NCBI RefSeq assembly: GCF_001298675.1
Contig: NZ_CYIG01000018.1
Location: forward strand, 1-64,000
Length of the DNA stretch: 64,000 nucleotides
DNA from: Paenacidovorax caeni
Lineage (GTDB): Bacteria; Pseudomonadota; Gammaproteobacteria; Burkholderiales; Burkholderiaceae_C
Reading direction: 5' to 3'
Shown here: positions 27,904 through 36,503 of the stretch, piece after piece
Numbering within the stretch: the first letter of the stretch is position 1
How the letters are laid out: each line of letters starts with the position of its first letter
Translations under genes and position numbers: made by a program
Notes under the pieces: model-generated
Seen by the model: the letters and a program-made list of their open reading frames with translations, nothing else
Told to the model about the DNA's origin: nothing
The model's database searches: none

Positions 27904-28383
27904 ATGCAAGGCGATGCAAAGGCAATCACCCACCTGCAAGCCCAGCTCAAGAACGAGCTGACGGCCATCAACCAGTACTTCGTGCACTACCGCATGCTCA
28001 AGCACTGGGGCTTCGACAAGCTGGCCAAGAAGGAATACCAGGAATCCATCGGCGAGATGAAGCACGCCGACGCGCTGATGGACCGCATCTTCATGCTCGA
28101 CGGCCTGCCTAATCTGCAGGATCTGGGCAAGCTGCAGATCGGCGAGGATGTGCCCGAGATCCTGGCCTGTGACCTGCGTGCCGAGCAAGGCGCGCAAGCC
28201 ACCCTCAAGGAAGGCATTGCCCACTGCGAAGCGGTGCGCGACTACGTCTCGCGCGACCTGCTGCAGGAAATCCTCGAGGACACGGAGGAGCACATCGACT
28301 TCCTCGAAACCCAGATCGACCTGCTGGAAAAGGTCGGCCTGCAGAACTACCTCCAGTCGCAGATGGGCGAAGCCGGCGACTGA
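27904..28383 (+). CDS. bfr: Bacterioferritin
   Basis: A 159-residue heme ferritin that assembles into a 24-mer and stores iron. Heme ligand Met52 ('GEMKHAD') and ferroxidase residues E18, E51, H54, E94 and H130 align with E. coli Bfr. Position 127 is Thr ('LEDTEEH') where E. coli has the bridging Glu127, with glutamates at 128 and 129. The ATG at 27904 matches the usual MQGD/MKGD start. Its position beside ahpCF fits joint defence against peroxide and free iron. Confidence 0.95.
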   Translation: MQGDAKAITHLQAQLKNELTAINQYFVHYRMLKHWGFDKLAKKEYQESIGEMKHADALMDRIFMLDGLPNLQDLGKLQIGEDVPEILACDLRAEQGAQATLKEGIAHCEAVRDYVSRDLLQEILEDTEEHIDFLETQIDLLEKVGLQNYLQSQMGEAGD

Positions 28384-28407
28384 GCGCCCCACGCGCACAT
28401 GTTTTCT

Positions 28408-28429
28408 GCGGGCCACGGCCCGCTTTTTT
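28408..28429 (+). terminator. Rho-independent terminator of bfr
   Basis: GCGGGCC-ac-GGCCCGC followed by TTTTTT, 25 bases after the stop codon. Confidence 0.9.
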
Positions 28430-28532
28430 GCGCCCGCGCAGGCTGCCTGCCCCGGGTTCCCTGCCGCCTGCAGCAGCTTGACCGCGTGGCCTCGCACGGC
28501 CCGCCCGCCCAGGTGGGTGCGAAGCGACAGCC

Positions 28533-29195
28533 TTACACGGCGCCGTACAGCCCCTGCAGCCAAGCCACCGTGTGGGCCAGTTCGGCCGGGCGGATTTCAT
28601 GGGCGCTGGCGAACTCCTCGTACGCCAAGTGCAGCGGCAGCGCTTGCACCTGGCGGCGGATGGACTGCGCCGCAGCCAGGGGGATCACGTTGTCGTGCGT
28701 GCCATGGCTGACCCACAGGTGCTTGCCATGGAAGGCATCGGGTGCGGCAATGAGGGGCACGATCTGCGGCAGCAACCGGCTGTGCCACACCACGGCGGCG
28801 CGCATCAGCTCGGGGCGCGAGAGCAGCAGCGAAAGCGCCATGATGCCGCCCTGGCTGAAGCCGCCCACCACCACATGCTCAGGTGCAACGCCCAATTGGC
28901 TGGCAGCCGAGGGCAAGGCCTGCGCCAGCAAGGCGCGGCTTTGCGCCTCCTGCGCTTCGTTGATGGTGCGTTCCCCGTTGGGCTCGATGGAGAAATCAAA
29001 CCATGCGAATGCGCCCGGCCCCATGCGGAACGGCGCGCGCAGGCTGAGCATGTGGAACGCCTCGGGAATCTGCGGCGCCAGGCCATACAGGTCGTGCTCG
29101 TTGCTGCCCACGCCGTGCATCAGCACGAGCAGCCAGGGATGGCGCACCGCCGGATTTGCGGGACGGTGCTGGAAGGTGAATGGCAAGTCCAGCAT
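28533..29195 (-). CDS. Phospholipase/carboxylesterase family alpha/beta hydrolase
   Basis: A 220-residue cytoplasmic serine esterase. The nucleophile elbow 'GGFSQGGIMAL', the aspartate in 'GTHDNVIPL' and the histidine in 'FASAHEIRPAE' form the triad, and 'LLVLMHGVGSNEHDL' is the oxyanion-hole region, as in YpfH/EstB-type esterases. The ATG at 29195 has AGGAGCC upstream. It lies 47 bases after the DODA gene on the same strand. Confidence 0.88.
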   Translation of the reverse strand: MLDLPFTFQHRPANPAVRHPWLLVLMHGVGSNEHDLYGLAPQIPEAFHMLSLRAPFRMGPGAFAWFDFSIEPNGERTINEAQEAQSRALLAQALPSAASQLGVAPEHVVVGGFSQGGIMALSLLLSRPELMRAAVVWHSRLLPQIVPLIAAPDAFHGKHLWVSHGTHDNVIPLAAAQSIRRQVQALPLHLAYEEFASAHEIRPAELAHTVAWLQGLYGAV

Positions 29196-29242
29196 GGTGG
29201 AGGCTCCTGGTAAAGCGGCGGCGGCGGCGCCGGCACGCCACG

Positions 29243-30097
29243 TCAAACGGCAGCGTCAAGCGTGAAGCTGTCCATGGCAAGCATGCCATACATCACCTCG
29301 CGGCTCAGGTAGTCGGCCTGCCAGGCCTCGCCTGCCGCGCCCAAAGCGAAGAACAGCGGCAGGAAATGCTCCTCCGTCGGGTGGGCACGCTGTGCATGCG
29401 GGGCCTGGCGACGGTAGTCCAGTAGCGCGGGCAGGTCCTGCCGCTGGATGGCGTCTTCCACCCAGCGGCTGAATGCTTGCACATACGGCGCAGGCGCTTG
29501 CTCGCCGCCGCCGAACTCGTACAGGTTGTGCGTCATGCTGCCCGAACCCGCTACCAGCACCCCCTGGGCGCGCAATCCCCGCAACGCAGCGCCCATGGCA
29601 TAGGCCTGCGCTGGCCCGGCGGCAACGGGCAACGCCACCTGCACCACAGGCACATCGGCCGCAGGAAAAAGGTGCATGAGCGGCACCCACGCGCCATGGT
29701 CGAATGGGCGTTGCGCGTTGCCCCGCGCCTCCAGCCCCGCCGCGCGCAGCTCGGCTAGCACCTCCCCGGCCAATGCGGGCGCGCCAGGTGCCGGGTAGCG
29801 CAAAGCGTACAGCGCAGGCGGGAAGCCGCCAAAGTCATGCCAGGTCGCTGGCGCGGAACCTTCCATAACCTCGATGGAAGGTGCCATCCAGTGCGGCGAC
29901 AGGATGACCACGCCACGCAGGTCCGGAAAGCGCGCACGCAGCGCCTGCCCCCAGTGGGTGAGTGCAGGCCCCGTCTCCCCGGCCTCGATGGCAAACAGCG
30001 GCGCCCCATGCGAGACAAACAGCGCCGGCAGTGGTGGCGATGCAGAGGTGGCGGACGCAGTGGCAGCGGGAACGGTAACGGGCAAGACGGCAGACAT
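29243..30097 (-). CDS. DODA-type extradiol aromatic ring-opening dioxygenase (YgiD-like)
   Basis: A 284-residue class III extradiol dioxygenase, similar to DOPA 4,5-dioxygenase and E. coli YgiD. Metal and catalytic residues are in 'FVSHGAP', 'ILSPHW', 'HDFGGFP', 'PFDHGAWVPL' and 'GSGSMTHNL'. The ATG at 30097 has GGAGT upstream; earlier in-frame ATGs add a leader without homology. The natural substrate is not predictable. It precedes the esterase on the same strand. Confidence 0.88.
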   Translation of the reverse strand: MSAVLPVTVPAATASATSASPPLPALFVSHGAPLFAIEAGETGPALTHWGQALRARFPDLRGVVILSPHWMAPSIEVMEGSAPATWHDFGGFPPALYALRYPAPGAPALAGEVLAELRAAGLEARGNAQRPFDHGAWVPLMHLFPAADVPVVQVALPVAAGPAQAYAMGAALRGLRAQGVLVAGSGSMTHNLYEFGGGEQAPAPYVQAFSRWVEDAIQRQDLPALLDYRRQAPHAQRAHPTEEHFLPLFFALGAAGEAWQADYLSREVMYGMLAMDSFTLDAAV

Positions 30098-30200
30098 GGC
30101 GAAACTCCTTGGAGCCATGACTGTAGGCCTCCATCCGCCCCGCACCAAGCCACCGCGGCGGGATTGAGCATTGCGCAAAACGCAGCAATCACACGCTTTT

Positions 30201-30614
30201 TTAGTCCGATTCGACCTGCCCACGCAACACTTTCACGGCACCACGCAAGCGTTTGCTCTCGCGCCGTCGCTGTTGTGACGCCAGGGTGGGCCGCGTGGCA
30301 CGGCGCGCGCGCGGCGGTGTGGCCACGCTGTTGACCAGGGCCAGCAGGCGGGCCCAGGCATCGGCCCGGTTCAGCTCCTGGGTGCGGTACTGCTGGGCCT
30401 TGATGATGAGCACGCCGTCTTGGGTAATGCGCCCATCGCGCAGGGCCAGCAAGCGCTGCTGCACCGCCAGTGGCAGCGACGACGCCGTAATGTCGAAGCG
30501 CAGGTGCACAGCGCTCGACACCTTGTTCACGTTCTGTCCGCCGGCGCCCTGAGCGCGCATGGCGGTGATTTGCACCTCATGCGCCAGCACCTGCAAGGGA
30601 GGCTGTGAACCCAT
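30201..30614 (-). CDS. arfB: Alternative ribosome-rescue factor ArfB (peptidyl-tRNA hydrolase)
   Basis: A 137-residue class I release-factor-like protein that frees stalled ribosomes. The catalytic GGQ is in 'RAQGAGGQNVNKVSSAVHLR', and the C-terminal tail is strongly basic ('RRRESKRLRGAVKVLRGQ'), which inserts in the empty mRNA channel. Length and layout match YaeJ/ArfB. Confidence 0.93.
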   Translation of the reverse strand: MGSQPPLQVLAHEVQITAMRAQGAGGQNVNKVSSAVHLRFDITASSLPLAVQQRLLALRDGRITQDGVLIIKAQQYRTQELNRADAWARLLALVNSVATPPRARRATRPTLASQQRRRESKRLRGAVKVLRGQVESD

Positions 30615-30642
30615 GTCTGGCTCCTCTCAGGCCGTATTTACG

Positions 30643-31491
30643 TCAGCGCAACGCCTCGCGCAGCGCTGCATGGAAAGCACCGGGCTGCTCATACTGCACC
30701 CAATGGCCACAGCCCGGCACCAGCGCCATGCCCACAAACGGCGCACCCGTGGCACGAAAAGCCCCCTCCAGCGCGCTGATCCAACGCTTGTACAGCGCAT
30801 CGCTGGCGCCGTAGATGGCATGCACCGGACAGCGCACCTGCGGCAGCGAACGCGCCAGGATGTCGGTGTGCGCCAGGCGCCGACGCGGCAGGCGGTCACG
30901 CGCCACGTTGTGGATGTGCAGTGCCAGCGTGGCATCGTCGATGTGGGCAGGGTCTGACAGCATGAGCGCCGCCAGGTTGTAGCGGTGCGCCTGCAGCTGC
31001 TCTTCCTGCGTGGACAGGTGGCGCCAGCCCTTGAGCGTGAACTGGCGCTCGGGCACCACGCCCATGGCCGGCGCGCCCACCAGCACCAGGCGCTGCACCG
31101 CCTCGGGGTATGCAGCCGCCAGCAGGCCAGCTACCATGCCGCCGAACGAAAAACCCACCAAATCGCACGGCTGGGCGCCCAGCAGGGACTGCAGCCCGGC
31201 ATGCAGAGGAGCGACCATGGCGTCGGCATCGTGCCCGCCAGGCGGCGGGGCCGAATCGCCAAACCCCGGCAAATCAGGCACCCACAGCTCGCGGCCCTCG
31301 GCCAGCAGCGTGTCGATATTGCGCAGCCAGTGCGTCCAGCTACCGCTTCCGCCATGCAACAGCACCAGCGGCGCCACGCCAGCGCGCGGCACGCCCCAGG
31401 CGTGCCAGACGATTTCGCCCGTCGCCATGGGCGTCGTGAGGCGCCGCGCCTGCGCCTGCAGACGCGCCACGTCCGCAGGCAGCGTTACCAC
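30643..31491 (-). CDS. Alpha/beta-fold hydrolase
   Basis: A 282-residue hydrolase with 'LVLLHGGSGSWTHW' (oxyanion region), 'LVGFSFGGMVAGLLA' (nucleophile serine), 'AIYGASDALY' (acid) and 'VPGCGHWVQYEQP' (histidine), the layout of the MhpC/epoxide hydrolase-like group. It begins with GTG at 31491 overlapping the aroQ stop by 7 bases, or at the ATG at 31428. Substrate unknown. The overlap suggests co-transcription with aroQ. Confidence 0.85.
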   Translation of the reverse strand: MVTLPADVARLQAQARRLTTPMATGEIVWHAWGVPRAGVAPLVLLHGGSGSWTHWLRNIDTLLAEGRELWVPDLPGFGDSAPPPGGHDADAMVAPLHAGLQSLLGAQPCDLVGFSFGGMVAGLLAAAYPEAVQRLVLVGAPAMGVVPERQFTLKGWRHLSTQEEQLQAHRYNLAALMLSDPAHIDDATLALHIHNVARDRLPRRRLAHTDILARSLPQVRCPVHAIYGASDALYKRWISALEGAFRATGAPFVGMALVPGCGHWVQYEQPGAFHAALREALR

Positions 31492-31928
31492 TGGGCAATG
31501 GCGTCGATCGCCAGGCCATAGCCAGCCACACCCAAGCCGCAGATCACGGCGCGGGCGACGGCAGAGATATAGGAATGGTGGCGAAAGGCCTCGCGTGCAT
31601 GCACGTTGCTGATGTGCAGTTCAATCAACGGCACGCCCGTGCCCTTGATGGCGTCGAGCAGCGCCACGCTGGTGTGCGTGTAGGCACCGGCGTTAAGCAC
31701 CACGCCCGCCAGCTCACCCTGGGCATGCAGGCGGCCGGCCTCATGCAGCCAGTCGACCAAATCGCCCTCGTGGTTGCTCTGGCGAAACTGCAGCACCAGC
31801 CCGTGGCGCGCACAGGCCTGCAGGCACAGGGCCTCGACGTCGGCCAGCGTGTGCGCCCCGTACACAGCGGGCTCGCGCGTGCCCAGCAGGTTCAGGTTAG
31901 GGCCGTTGAGAACAGAAACATTTTTCAC
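31485..31928 (-). CDS. aroQ: 3-dehydroquinate dehydratase, type II
   Basis: A 147-residue enzyme of the shikimate pathway that dehydrates 3-dehydroquinate. 'VLNGPNLNLLGTREP' is the diagnostic N-terminus with the catalytic Tyr nearby; 'AGAYTHTSVALLDAI' and 'ELHISNVHAREAFRHHS' carry substrate-binding residues. The start is a GTG at 31928, with GGAG 8 bases upstream; no ATG fits, and an upstream in-frame ATG at 32030 gives an unconserved leader. Confidence 0.95.
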   Translation of the reverse strand: MKNVSVLNGPNLNLLGTREPAVYGAHTLADVEALCLQACARHGLVLQFRQSNHEGDLVDWLHEAGRLHAQGELAGVVLNAGAYTHTSVALLDAIKGTGVPLIELHISNVHAREAFRHHSYISAVARAVICGLGVAGYGLAIDAIAQW

Positions 31929-32076
31929 GAGAGAGCGCTCCGGGCATGCACAAAACCTCGAAATTATGCGATGCCTGGGTTCCATGCGCAGAGGTCGGTG
32001 GCCCGCCACACGCCATTGGCACAGCGCCATGCGGTCCTTTCACGGAGCGAGCCAATACGCTACAGACCATCCCATC

Positions 32077-32153
32077 TAAAATTGGGCATGGGCACGCGCT
32101 GCCCGCTTCTTTCTCCATAGCACCAAGGCCCGCAGGGGCCTTTTCGCTTTTTC
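32077..32153 (+). ncRNA. Possible small RNA or attenuated leader before the ParB-like gene
   Basis: A -10-like TAAAAT (32077-32082) is followed by a GGGCA…TGCCC hairpin (32084-32104), a pyrimidine-rich linker, and a terminator-like hairpin AGGCCC-gcag-GGGCCT with TTTTCGCTTTTTC, ending 10 bases before the next start codon. This could be a roughly 65-base RNA or an attenuator. The -35 is poor, so confidence is low. The rest of 31929-32076 shows no gene. Confidence 0.35.
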
Positions 32154-32162
32154 ACGCCCCCC

Positions 32163-33053
32163 ATGACCACGACCACCCCGCCCGACATCACCGTTCTGCC
32201 CGAACTGCTGGCCTACATCGACCCCCTGACCCCTGAAGAAAATGAAGCACTCGAGCGCAGCATCCTGGCAGAAGGCTGTCGCGACGCGCTGGTGCTGTGG
32301 GGCAACATCCTGGTGGACGGGCACAACCGCTATCGCATCTGCACCCAGCACGGCCTGCCCTTCCAGACGGTACAAAACACGCGCTTTCATAACATGGAGG
32401 ACGTGCACCTGTGGATGATCGACCAGCACCTGGGACGGCGCAGCGTGTCAGAGTTCCAGCGCGGTGTGCTGGCACTGCGCAAGCGCGAGATCATCGCCAG
32501 CCGCCGCGCGGCGGCGGCCGCTGCCGTGGTGGCCGCGCGCGCGGAGGCCTCCCAGGCGCCCGACGCCCAGGCCCCCTGGGAAGGTGACACCGACCCCGTG
32601 GTGGCCCAGGCGCTGGCCAGCGTGCCCAAGGTGCCCGACGATGCGCTGGACACGCGCGAAGCCCTGGCGCGCGCCGCACGCCTCACGGCCAGCCAGGTGA
32701 AGATGATCGAGACCATCCACCAGAACGCCGCGCCCGAGGTGGTGGCCGCCGTGAAGTCGGGCGAGCTGTCACTCAACGCCGCAGCCGTTGTGGCTACGCT
32801 ACCTGTGGAGGAACAGAAAACCGTGGCCGCCGGAGGTGCGCAGGAACTCAAACAGGCCGCCCGCCGCGTGCGTGACGCCAAAAAGAAACCCAAGAGCGAG
32901 GCCTCGCCCAGTGCCACGGCACCGGACGAAAGCACCGCGCCGCCCGCCTCGGCCGAGGAGCTGCGCCAGCGCGTGACCGAACTGGAAGCCGAGAACGAGC
33001 GCCTACGCCAGCAGGTCAAGGCGCTGCAAGATCTGCTGGCCGAGCAGGGCTGA
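32163..33053 (+). CDS. ParB-like N-terminal domain protein with coiled-coil C-terminus
   Basis: A 296-residue protein. Residues about 8-80 resemble the ParB/Spo0J N-terminal nuclease-like fold ('LTPEENEALERSILAEGCRDALVLWGNILVDGHNRY'), residues 80-220 include helical DNA-binding-like segments ('LTASQVKMIETIHQNAAPEVVAAVKSGELSLNAAA'), and the C-terminus is a coiled coil ('ELEAENERLRQQVKALQDLL'). Similar stand-alone genes occur in Comamonadaceae chromosomes and plasmids. It may bind DNA; it is not the chromosomal parB, which would sit beside parA. Confidence 0.75.
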   Translation: MTTTTPPDITVLPELLAYIDPLTPEENEALERSILAEGCRDALVLWGNILVDGHNRYRICTQHGLPFQTVQNTRFHNMEDVHLWMIDQHLGRRSVSEFQRGVLALRKREIIASRRAAAAAAVVAARAEASQAPDAQAPWEGDTDPVVAQALASVPKVPDDALDTREALARAARLTASQVKMIETIHQNAAPEVVAAVKSGELSLNAAAVVATLPVEEQKTVAAGGAQELKQAARRVRDAKKKPKSEASPSATAPDESTAPPASAEELRQRVTELEAENERLRQQVKALQDLLAEQG

Positions 33054-33127
33054 ACGGCACCACCTCAAGATCGCGAGAAAAGTGCCGATAAAACGACACA
33101 AATCCACCGATTAAGAGGAGTCAAGCC

Positions 33128-33796
33128 ATGGTATCTGCACCCACACTGAACGCCACGCAACCCGCCCAAGCCCAGGCCGGTAACGCAGCTGCGGCGCAGG
33201 CCACGCCCCTGGATGAAGCGCGCAAAGCCACCGCCAACACGCCGGAGGGGCAGCGCACCCAGCTCAACACGCAGATCCTGCAGGCTTCGATGGACGTATC
33301 CATCAAGGCGGGCGACGACTCCATGGCCTTGCTCTACCGCACGGCCATTGACCGCATCAACGAACTGCTCGCGCCCGAGTTCGGACCTGACGCGCTGCAG
33401 GCAGCCCTGCAGCAGGACAACAGCGCCGAGGCCACTGCCGGGCGCATCTTGGCGGCGGCCACAGGCTTTTTCGACGCCTACGCCGCGCGCTACCCCGACA
33501 AGGACGCCGAGACCGTGCTGCGCGACTTTGTCGATCTGGTGCGCGGTGGCTTCGAGAAGGGCTATGGCGAGGCGAGCGACATCCTCAAGGGGCTGGGCGT
33601 GCTCGACGAAGGCAGCGACGTGGCAGCGGGCATTCAGAAGACCTTCGACTTGGTGCAAAAGGGCTTTGACGATTTCCTGGCCACCAAGCTGGCCGCGCTC
33701 CAGCCCAAGGATGAAACACAAGCCCCTGCGGAGGATGCGAGTGCCACCCTGCCCCCGCAGGCCGCCCCCCAAGCGGCTGCAGCCACGGCATCGTGA
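33128..33796 (+). CDS. DUF5610 domain-containing protein
   Basis: A 222-residue protein matching the DUF5610 pattern: 'RTQLNTQILQASMDVSIKAGDDSMALLYRTAIDRINELLAP' and 'RILAAATGFFDAYAARYPDKD', with low-complexity Ala/Pro/Gln ends. Function unknown; family members are mostly helical, cytoplasmic and of about this size. AGGAG lies just before the start. It is 75 bases after the ParB-like gene. Confidence 0.8.
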   Translation: MVSAPTLNATQPAQAQAGNAAAAQATPLDEARKATANTPEGQRTQLNTQILQASMDVSIKAGDDSMALLYRTAIDRINELLAPEFGPDALQAALQQDNSAEATAGRILAAATGFFDAYAARYPDKDAETVLRDFVDLVRGGFEKGYGEASDILKGLGVLDEGSDVAAGIQKTFDLVQKGFDDFLATKLAALQPKDETQAPAEDASATLPPQAAPQAAAATAS

Positions 33797-33810
33797 CCAG
33801 GCTTTAAGCC

Positions 33811-33868
33811 GGTTTTGATGAAAATGGCTCCCAGCGCCCACTCAGCAAGCGCTAGAAGCTATTAAAAG
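33811..33868. repeat. Dispersed intergenic repeat copy
   Basis: GGTTTTGATGAAAATGGCTCCCAGCGCCC followed by CAAGCGCTAGAAGCTATTAAAA, the degenerate and inverted cores of the family. It lies between the DUF5610 gene and murI. Confidence 0.7.
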
Positions 33869-33940
33869 AAGAGCATGCGCAGGGCTGGTGGAGGTTCCCT
33901 ACAATCCCCATCACCCCTCTTCTTGCCCAGCCTCCAAGCC

Positions 33941-34810
33941 ATGCCGTCAGCTTCCTCCCCCATTGGTGTGTTCGATAGTGGCGTGGGCGGGCTGAGCGTG
34001 CTGCAAGCGCTGCGTGCCGAGCTGCCGCAAGAGCGCTTCGTCTACCTGGCAGACAACGGCTACGCCCCTTACGGTGAGCGCGGCGACGCTTTCGTGGCGG
34101 CGCGCACCCAGGCCATCACCGCCTACCTGCGCAACGTGCACGGCATCAAAGCCCTGGTGGTGGCCTGCAACACCGCCACGGCTGCCGCCATCGATCAGGT
34201 ACGCGCCGAGCACCCCACCCTGCCACTCGTGGGCGTGGAGCCTGCGCTAAAGCCCGCCGTAGCTGCCACCCGGACGGGCCATATTGGCGTCATCGGCACC
34301 CGTGGCACGCTCTCCAGCGCACGGTTCGCGCGCCTGCAGGCTTCGCTGCCCGGGTCGGTGCAGTGGGTCGTGCAGCCGTGCGACGGACTGGCCTACGCGA
34401 TCGAACGCGCGGCCCTGGGCGGAGACGCGAACAGTGCCAGCGCCGAGGTGCAGGCGCTGTGCGCACGCTACCTCCAGGCCATGGGCCCGTTTGGCAACGC
34501 CAACGGCTGCATCGACACCCTGGTACTGGGCTGCACACACTACATCTTCGCGCAAGAGGTACTGCGCACCCTGGTAGGCCCTGGCGTCCAGCTGATCGAA
34601 ACCGGCCAACCCGTGGCACGCCAGACTCGGCGCCTGCTGCAAGGCGCCGGCTTGCTGGCAAGCCAGGACCCATCGCTGACCAGCGATGCGGCGCTGCACC
34701 TGCTGACCACGGGCGACCTGGCGCTGCTGCGCACTGCTGCCGCACGCTGGCTGCAGCTACCCGCAAACTGCTGCAGTGCCGCAGAAGTGCCCGCGCCCGC
34801 TCACGCCTAA
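33941..34810 (+). CDS. murI: Glutamate racemase
   Basis: A 289-residue enzyme that makes D-glutamate for peptidoglycan. Both catalytic cysteines are present, Cys76 in 'VVACNTATAA' and Cys198 in 'LVLGCTHY', with 'GVFDSGVGGLSVL' and 'YLADNGYAPYG' at the N-terminus. The ATG at 33941 is used because family similarity begins right after it. Its stop overlaps the convergent metallopeptidase stop by 4 bases. Confidence 0.96.
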   Translation: MPSASSPIGVFDSGVGGLSVLQALRAELPQERFVYLADNGYAPYGERGDAFVAARTQAITAYLRNVHGIKALVVACNTATAAAIDQVRAEHPTLPLVGVEPALKPAVAATRTGHIGVIGTRGTLSSARFARLQASLPGSVQWVVQPCDGLAYAIERAALGGDANSASAEVQALCARYLQAMGPFGNANGCIDTLVLGCTHYIFAQEVLRTLVGPGVQLIETGQPVARQTRRLLQGAGLLASQDPSLTSDAALHLLTTGDLALLRTAAARWLQLPANCCSAAEVPAPAHA

Positions 34811-35364
34811 GTGCTGGCGGCACCCCACAACGGCTCGCCCTGGTGCTCCAGGTGCGTCAGGTACAGGCGTACGTCAAACTCAACTTGGTGGTAGTCGGGC
34901 GCCATGTGCTCGCACAGCTGGTAAAACGCTTTGTTGTGCTCACGCTCGCGCAAATGGGCCAATTCATGGACCACGATCATGCGCAAGAACGCCTCGGGTA
35001 CCTGCTTGAAAAGCGCGGCGATGCGAATCTCGTGGCGCGCGGCCAGGCGCCCTCCTTGGACCTGGCTGCGGCTGGTGTGCAGTCCCAGCGCATGGCGCAC
35101 GATATGGATCTTGCTGTCAAACAACACCTTGTTGACCGCATCGGCATTGCGCAGGTGCCGGGCCCGCAGTCCAGCGGCATATTGGTAGAGCGCCTTGTCG
35201 GTGCGCACAGCATGGGCCTGGGGGTACTTTTGCAGTAGCCAGGCGCCGGTTCCTTGGCGTGCCAGCAAGGCCTGCACCTGCCGCTGCAGAGTCAGGGGAT
35301 AGGCTTGCAGGTAAGGCAGCGGTGCGCCCACCGCCGCGCCCGCCTGCGCTACGCGGCCCGTCAT
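34807..35364 (-). CDS. YgjP-like M48-type metallopeptidase
   Basis: A 185-residue DUF45/YgjP-like zinc peptidase domain protein. 'IVVHELAHLREREHNKAFY' contains the HExxH zinc-binding helix and the third-ligand region. It is soluble and lacks the helices of M48 membrane proteases. Function of this group is uncertain. It starts 11 bases after the stop of the gene at 35376-36008, so the two are probably co-transcribed. Confidence 0.88.
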   Translation of the reverse strand: MTGRVAQAGAAVGAPLPYLQAYPLTLQRQVQALLARQGTGAWLLQKYPQAHAVRTDKALYQYAAGLRARHLRNADAVNKVLFDSKIHIVRHALGLHTSRSQVQGGRLAARHEIRIAALFKQVPEAFLRMIVVHELAHLREREHNKAFYQLCEHMAPDYHQVEFDVRLYLTHLEHQGEPLWGAAST

Positions 35365-35375
35365 GGCCGCCGCAC

Positions 35376-36008
35376 TCAGTGCAAGTGCCGTGGCCGGCGG
35401 CCACCGCTGCCACCGCCATGGCCCGGCGCGCCACCGCCGCCGCGCGGCGGCTTGCCGATCTCGAGCGAACTGACGAGCGCATCGAAGCGCTGGCTGAACA
35501 GCCGATCGATCTCGGCCACGACGCCACCCAGTTCGGAGCCGTCGAAATGGCGCTCCATCAGGTTGACCACGTCTTGGACCAAAAGGTCGCGCTGTACTTG
35601 CATGATCGCCGCAGGCGTTGGCCCGACGAAGAGCATCAGGAAGTCGTCGCGCGATTCGGCGTCTTCCGGCGCTTCGTCCTCGTCGAACTCCACGTCATAG
35701 AAGGTCACTTCGATGGCTGCGCCCGCTTCAGCCAGCTCATTGAGACTCATGCACATCTCATCCAGCGACTGGCGAAAGTCCTCGTCGCCCACGACGGTCC
35801 AGCACATGCGCAGCAGATTGGCCTTGCCGTCGTATTCGATCCCGGGCTCTTCCTCATAAGCGCTGGCCGCGCCATCGGCCAAGGAACGCGCACCCGCGTA
35901 TTTCCACAGTGGCTTAAGCGCTTCTTGCAGCTGCTCGAAGCGCGTGCCCGGACGCAGCGGCACTTGGCCGTGCACATGGATTTCAAAGGGAGCGTTGTAA
36001 CTTGACAT
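35376..36008 (-). CDS. Conserved betaproteobacterial hypothetical protein
   Basis: A 210-residue acidic soluble protein starting 'MSSYNAPFEIHVHGQVPLRPG', with a mixed alpha/beta body ('YDVEFDEDEAPEDAESRDD') and a Gly/Arg/His-rich C-terminal tail ('PPRGGGGAPGHGGGSGG'). The ATG at 36008 is preferred to the upstream in-frame ATG at 36152, which has no conserved leader. I do not recognise a function. It is the last host gene before the prophage. Confidence 0.75.
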   Translation of the reverse strand: MSSYNAPFEIHVHGQVPLRPGTRFEQLQEALKPLWKYAGARSLADGAASAYEEEPGIEYDGKANLLRMCWTVVGDEDFRQSLDEMCMSLNELAEAGAAIEVTFYDVEFDEDEAPEDAESRDDFLMLFVGPTPAAIMQVQRDLLVQDVVNLMERHFDGSELGGVVAEIDRLFSQRFDALVSSLEIGKPPRGGGGAPGHGGGSGGRRPRHLH

Positions 36009-36215
36009 GTTCGAATCTGGATGGTGCCCCGAGCCGGGGTCGGAAACCCGCATGAAATGGAGCTTTTCCGGAAAAATTGGGGGCAAGTTGCGGGGATTTT
36101 TTATCCCGCGATGGCATCGATTCTCGCACGCACTGCAGGAAGGCGCCCCCACACACCTACGTACTGCTTGCCACAGTGTTACCCACCTTGCTTTGTTGGA
36201 AATTCCGCCAGGCGC

Positions 36216-36503
36216 TCACGGCGCCGTGCAAGCCACCAGCGCAGCACGCAGCTGCAGCTCGTAGCCCTCGCGCCGGTCGATCTCGGCCAGGGCGGACTGC
36301 AGCAGCGTCCACGGCGCAACGCCTGGCGCCAGGGCTTCGGTGGGCATGGCCGGGCGGTCTGGCACGGGCTCGGTGCAGGCTACCGGGACGGGCACATGCA
36401 CACGCGTGTACACGGGGGCGCCAGCGCAGCCCGCGCCCAGCAGGGCGATGGCAAGCAGCGGCACAAGCCGCAGGCGCGCATGTGTTTTGATGGCCACGGT
36501 CAT
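36216..36503 (-). CDS. Rz1-like outer-membrane spanin (lipoprotein)
   Basis: A 95-residue o-spanin. The signal 'LRLVPLLAIALLGAGCAG' ends in a lipobox-like GAGC (Leu at -4 rather than -3), followed by a short proline-containing mature chain ('PVPVACTEPVPDRPAMP'). It starts 4 bases inside the end of the Rz-like gene, the usual Rz/Rz1 overlap, and is the last gene of the prophage on this side. Function: fusing the membranes in the last step of lysis. Confidence 0.75.
   Translation of the reverse strand: MTVAIKTHARLRLVPLLAIALLGAGCAGAPVYTRVHVPVPVACTEPVPDRPAMPTEALAPGVAPWTLLQSALAEIDRREGYELQLRAALVACTAP

Noticed and set aside
31929-32162. 6S RNA gene upstream of the ParB-like gene
   Set aside because: Too short and lacks the long central-bubble hairpin of 6S RNA; only a weak small-RNA or attenuator call is supportable.
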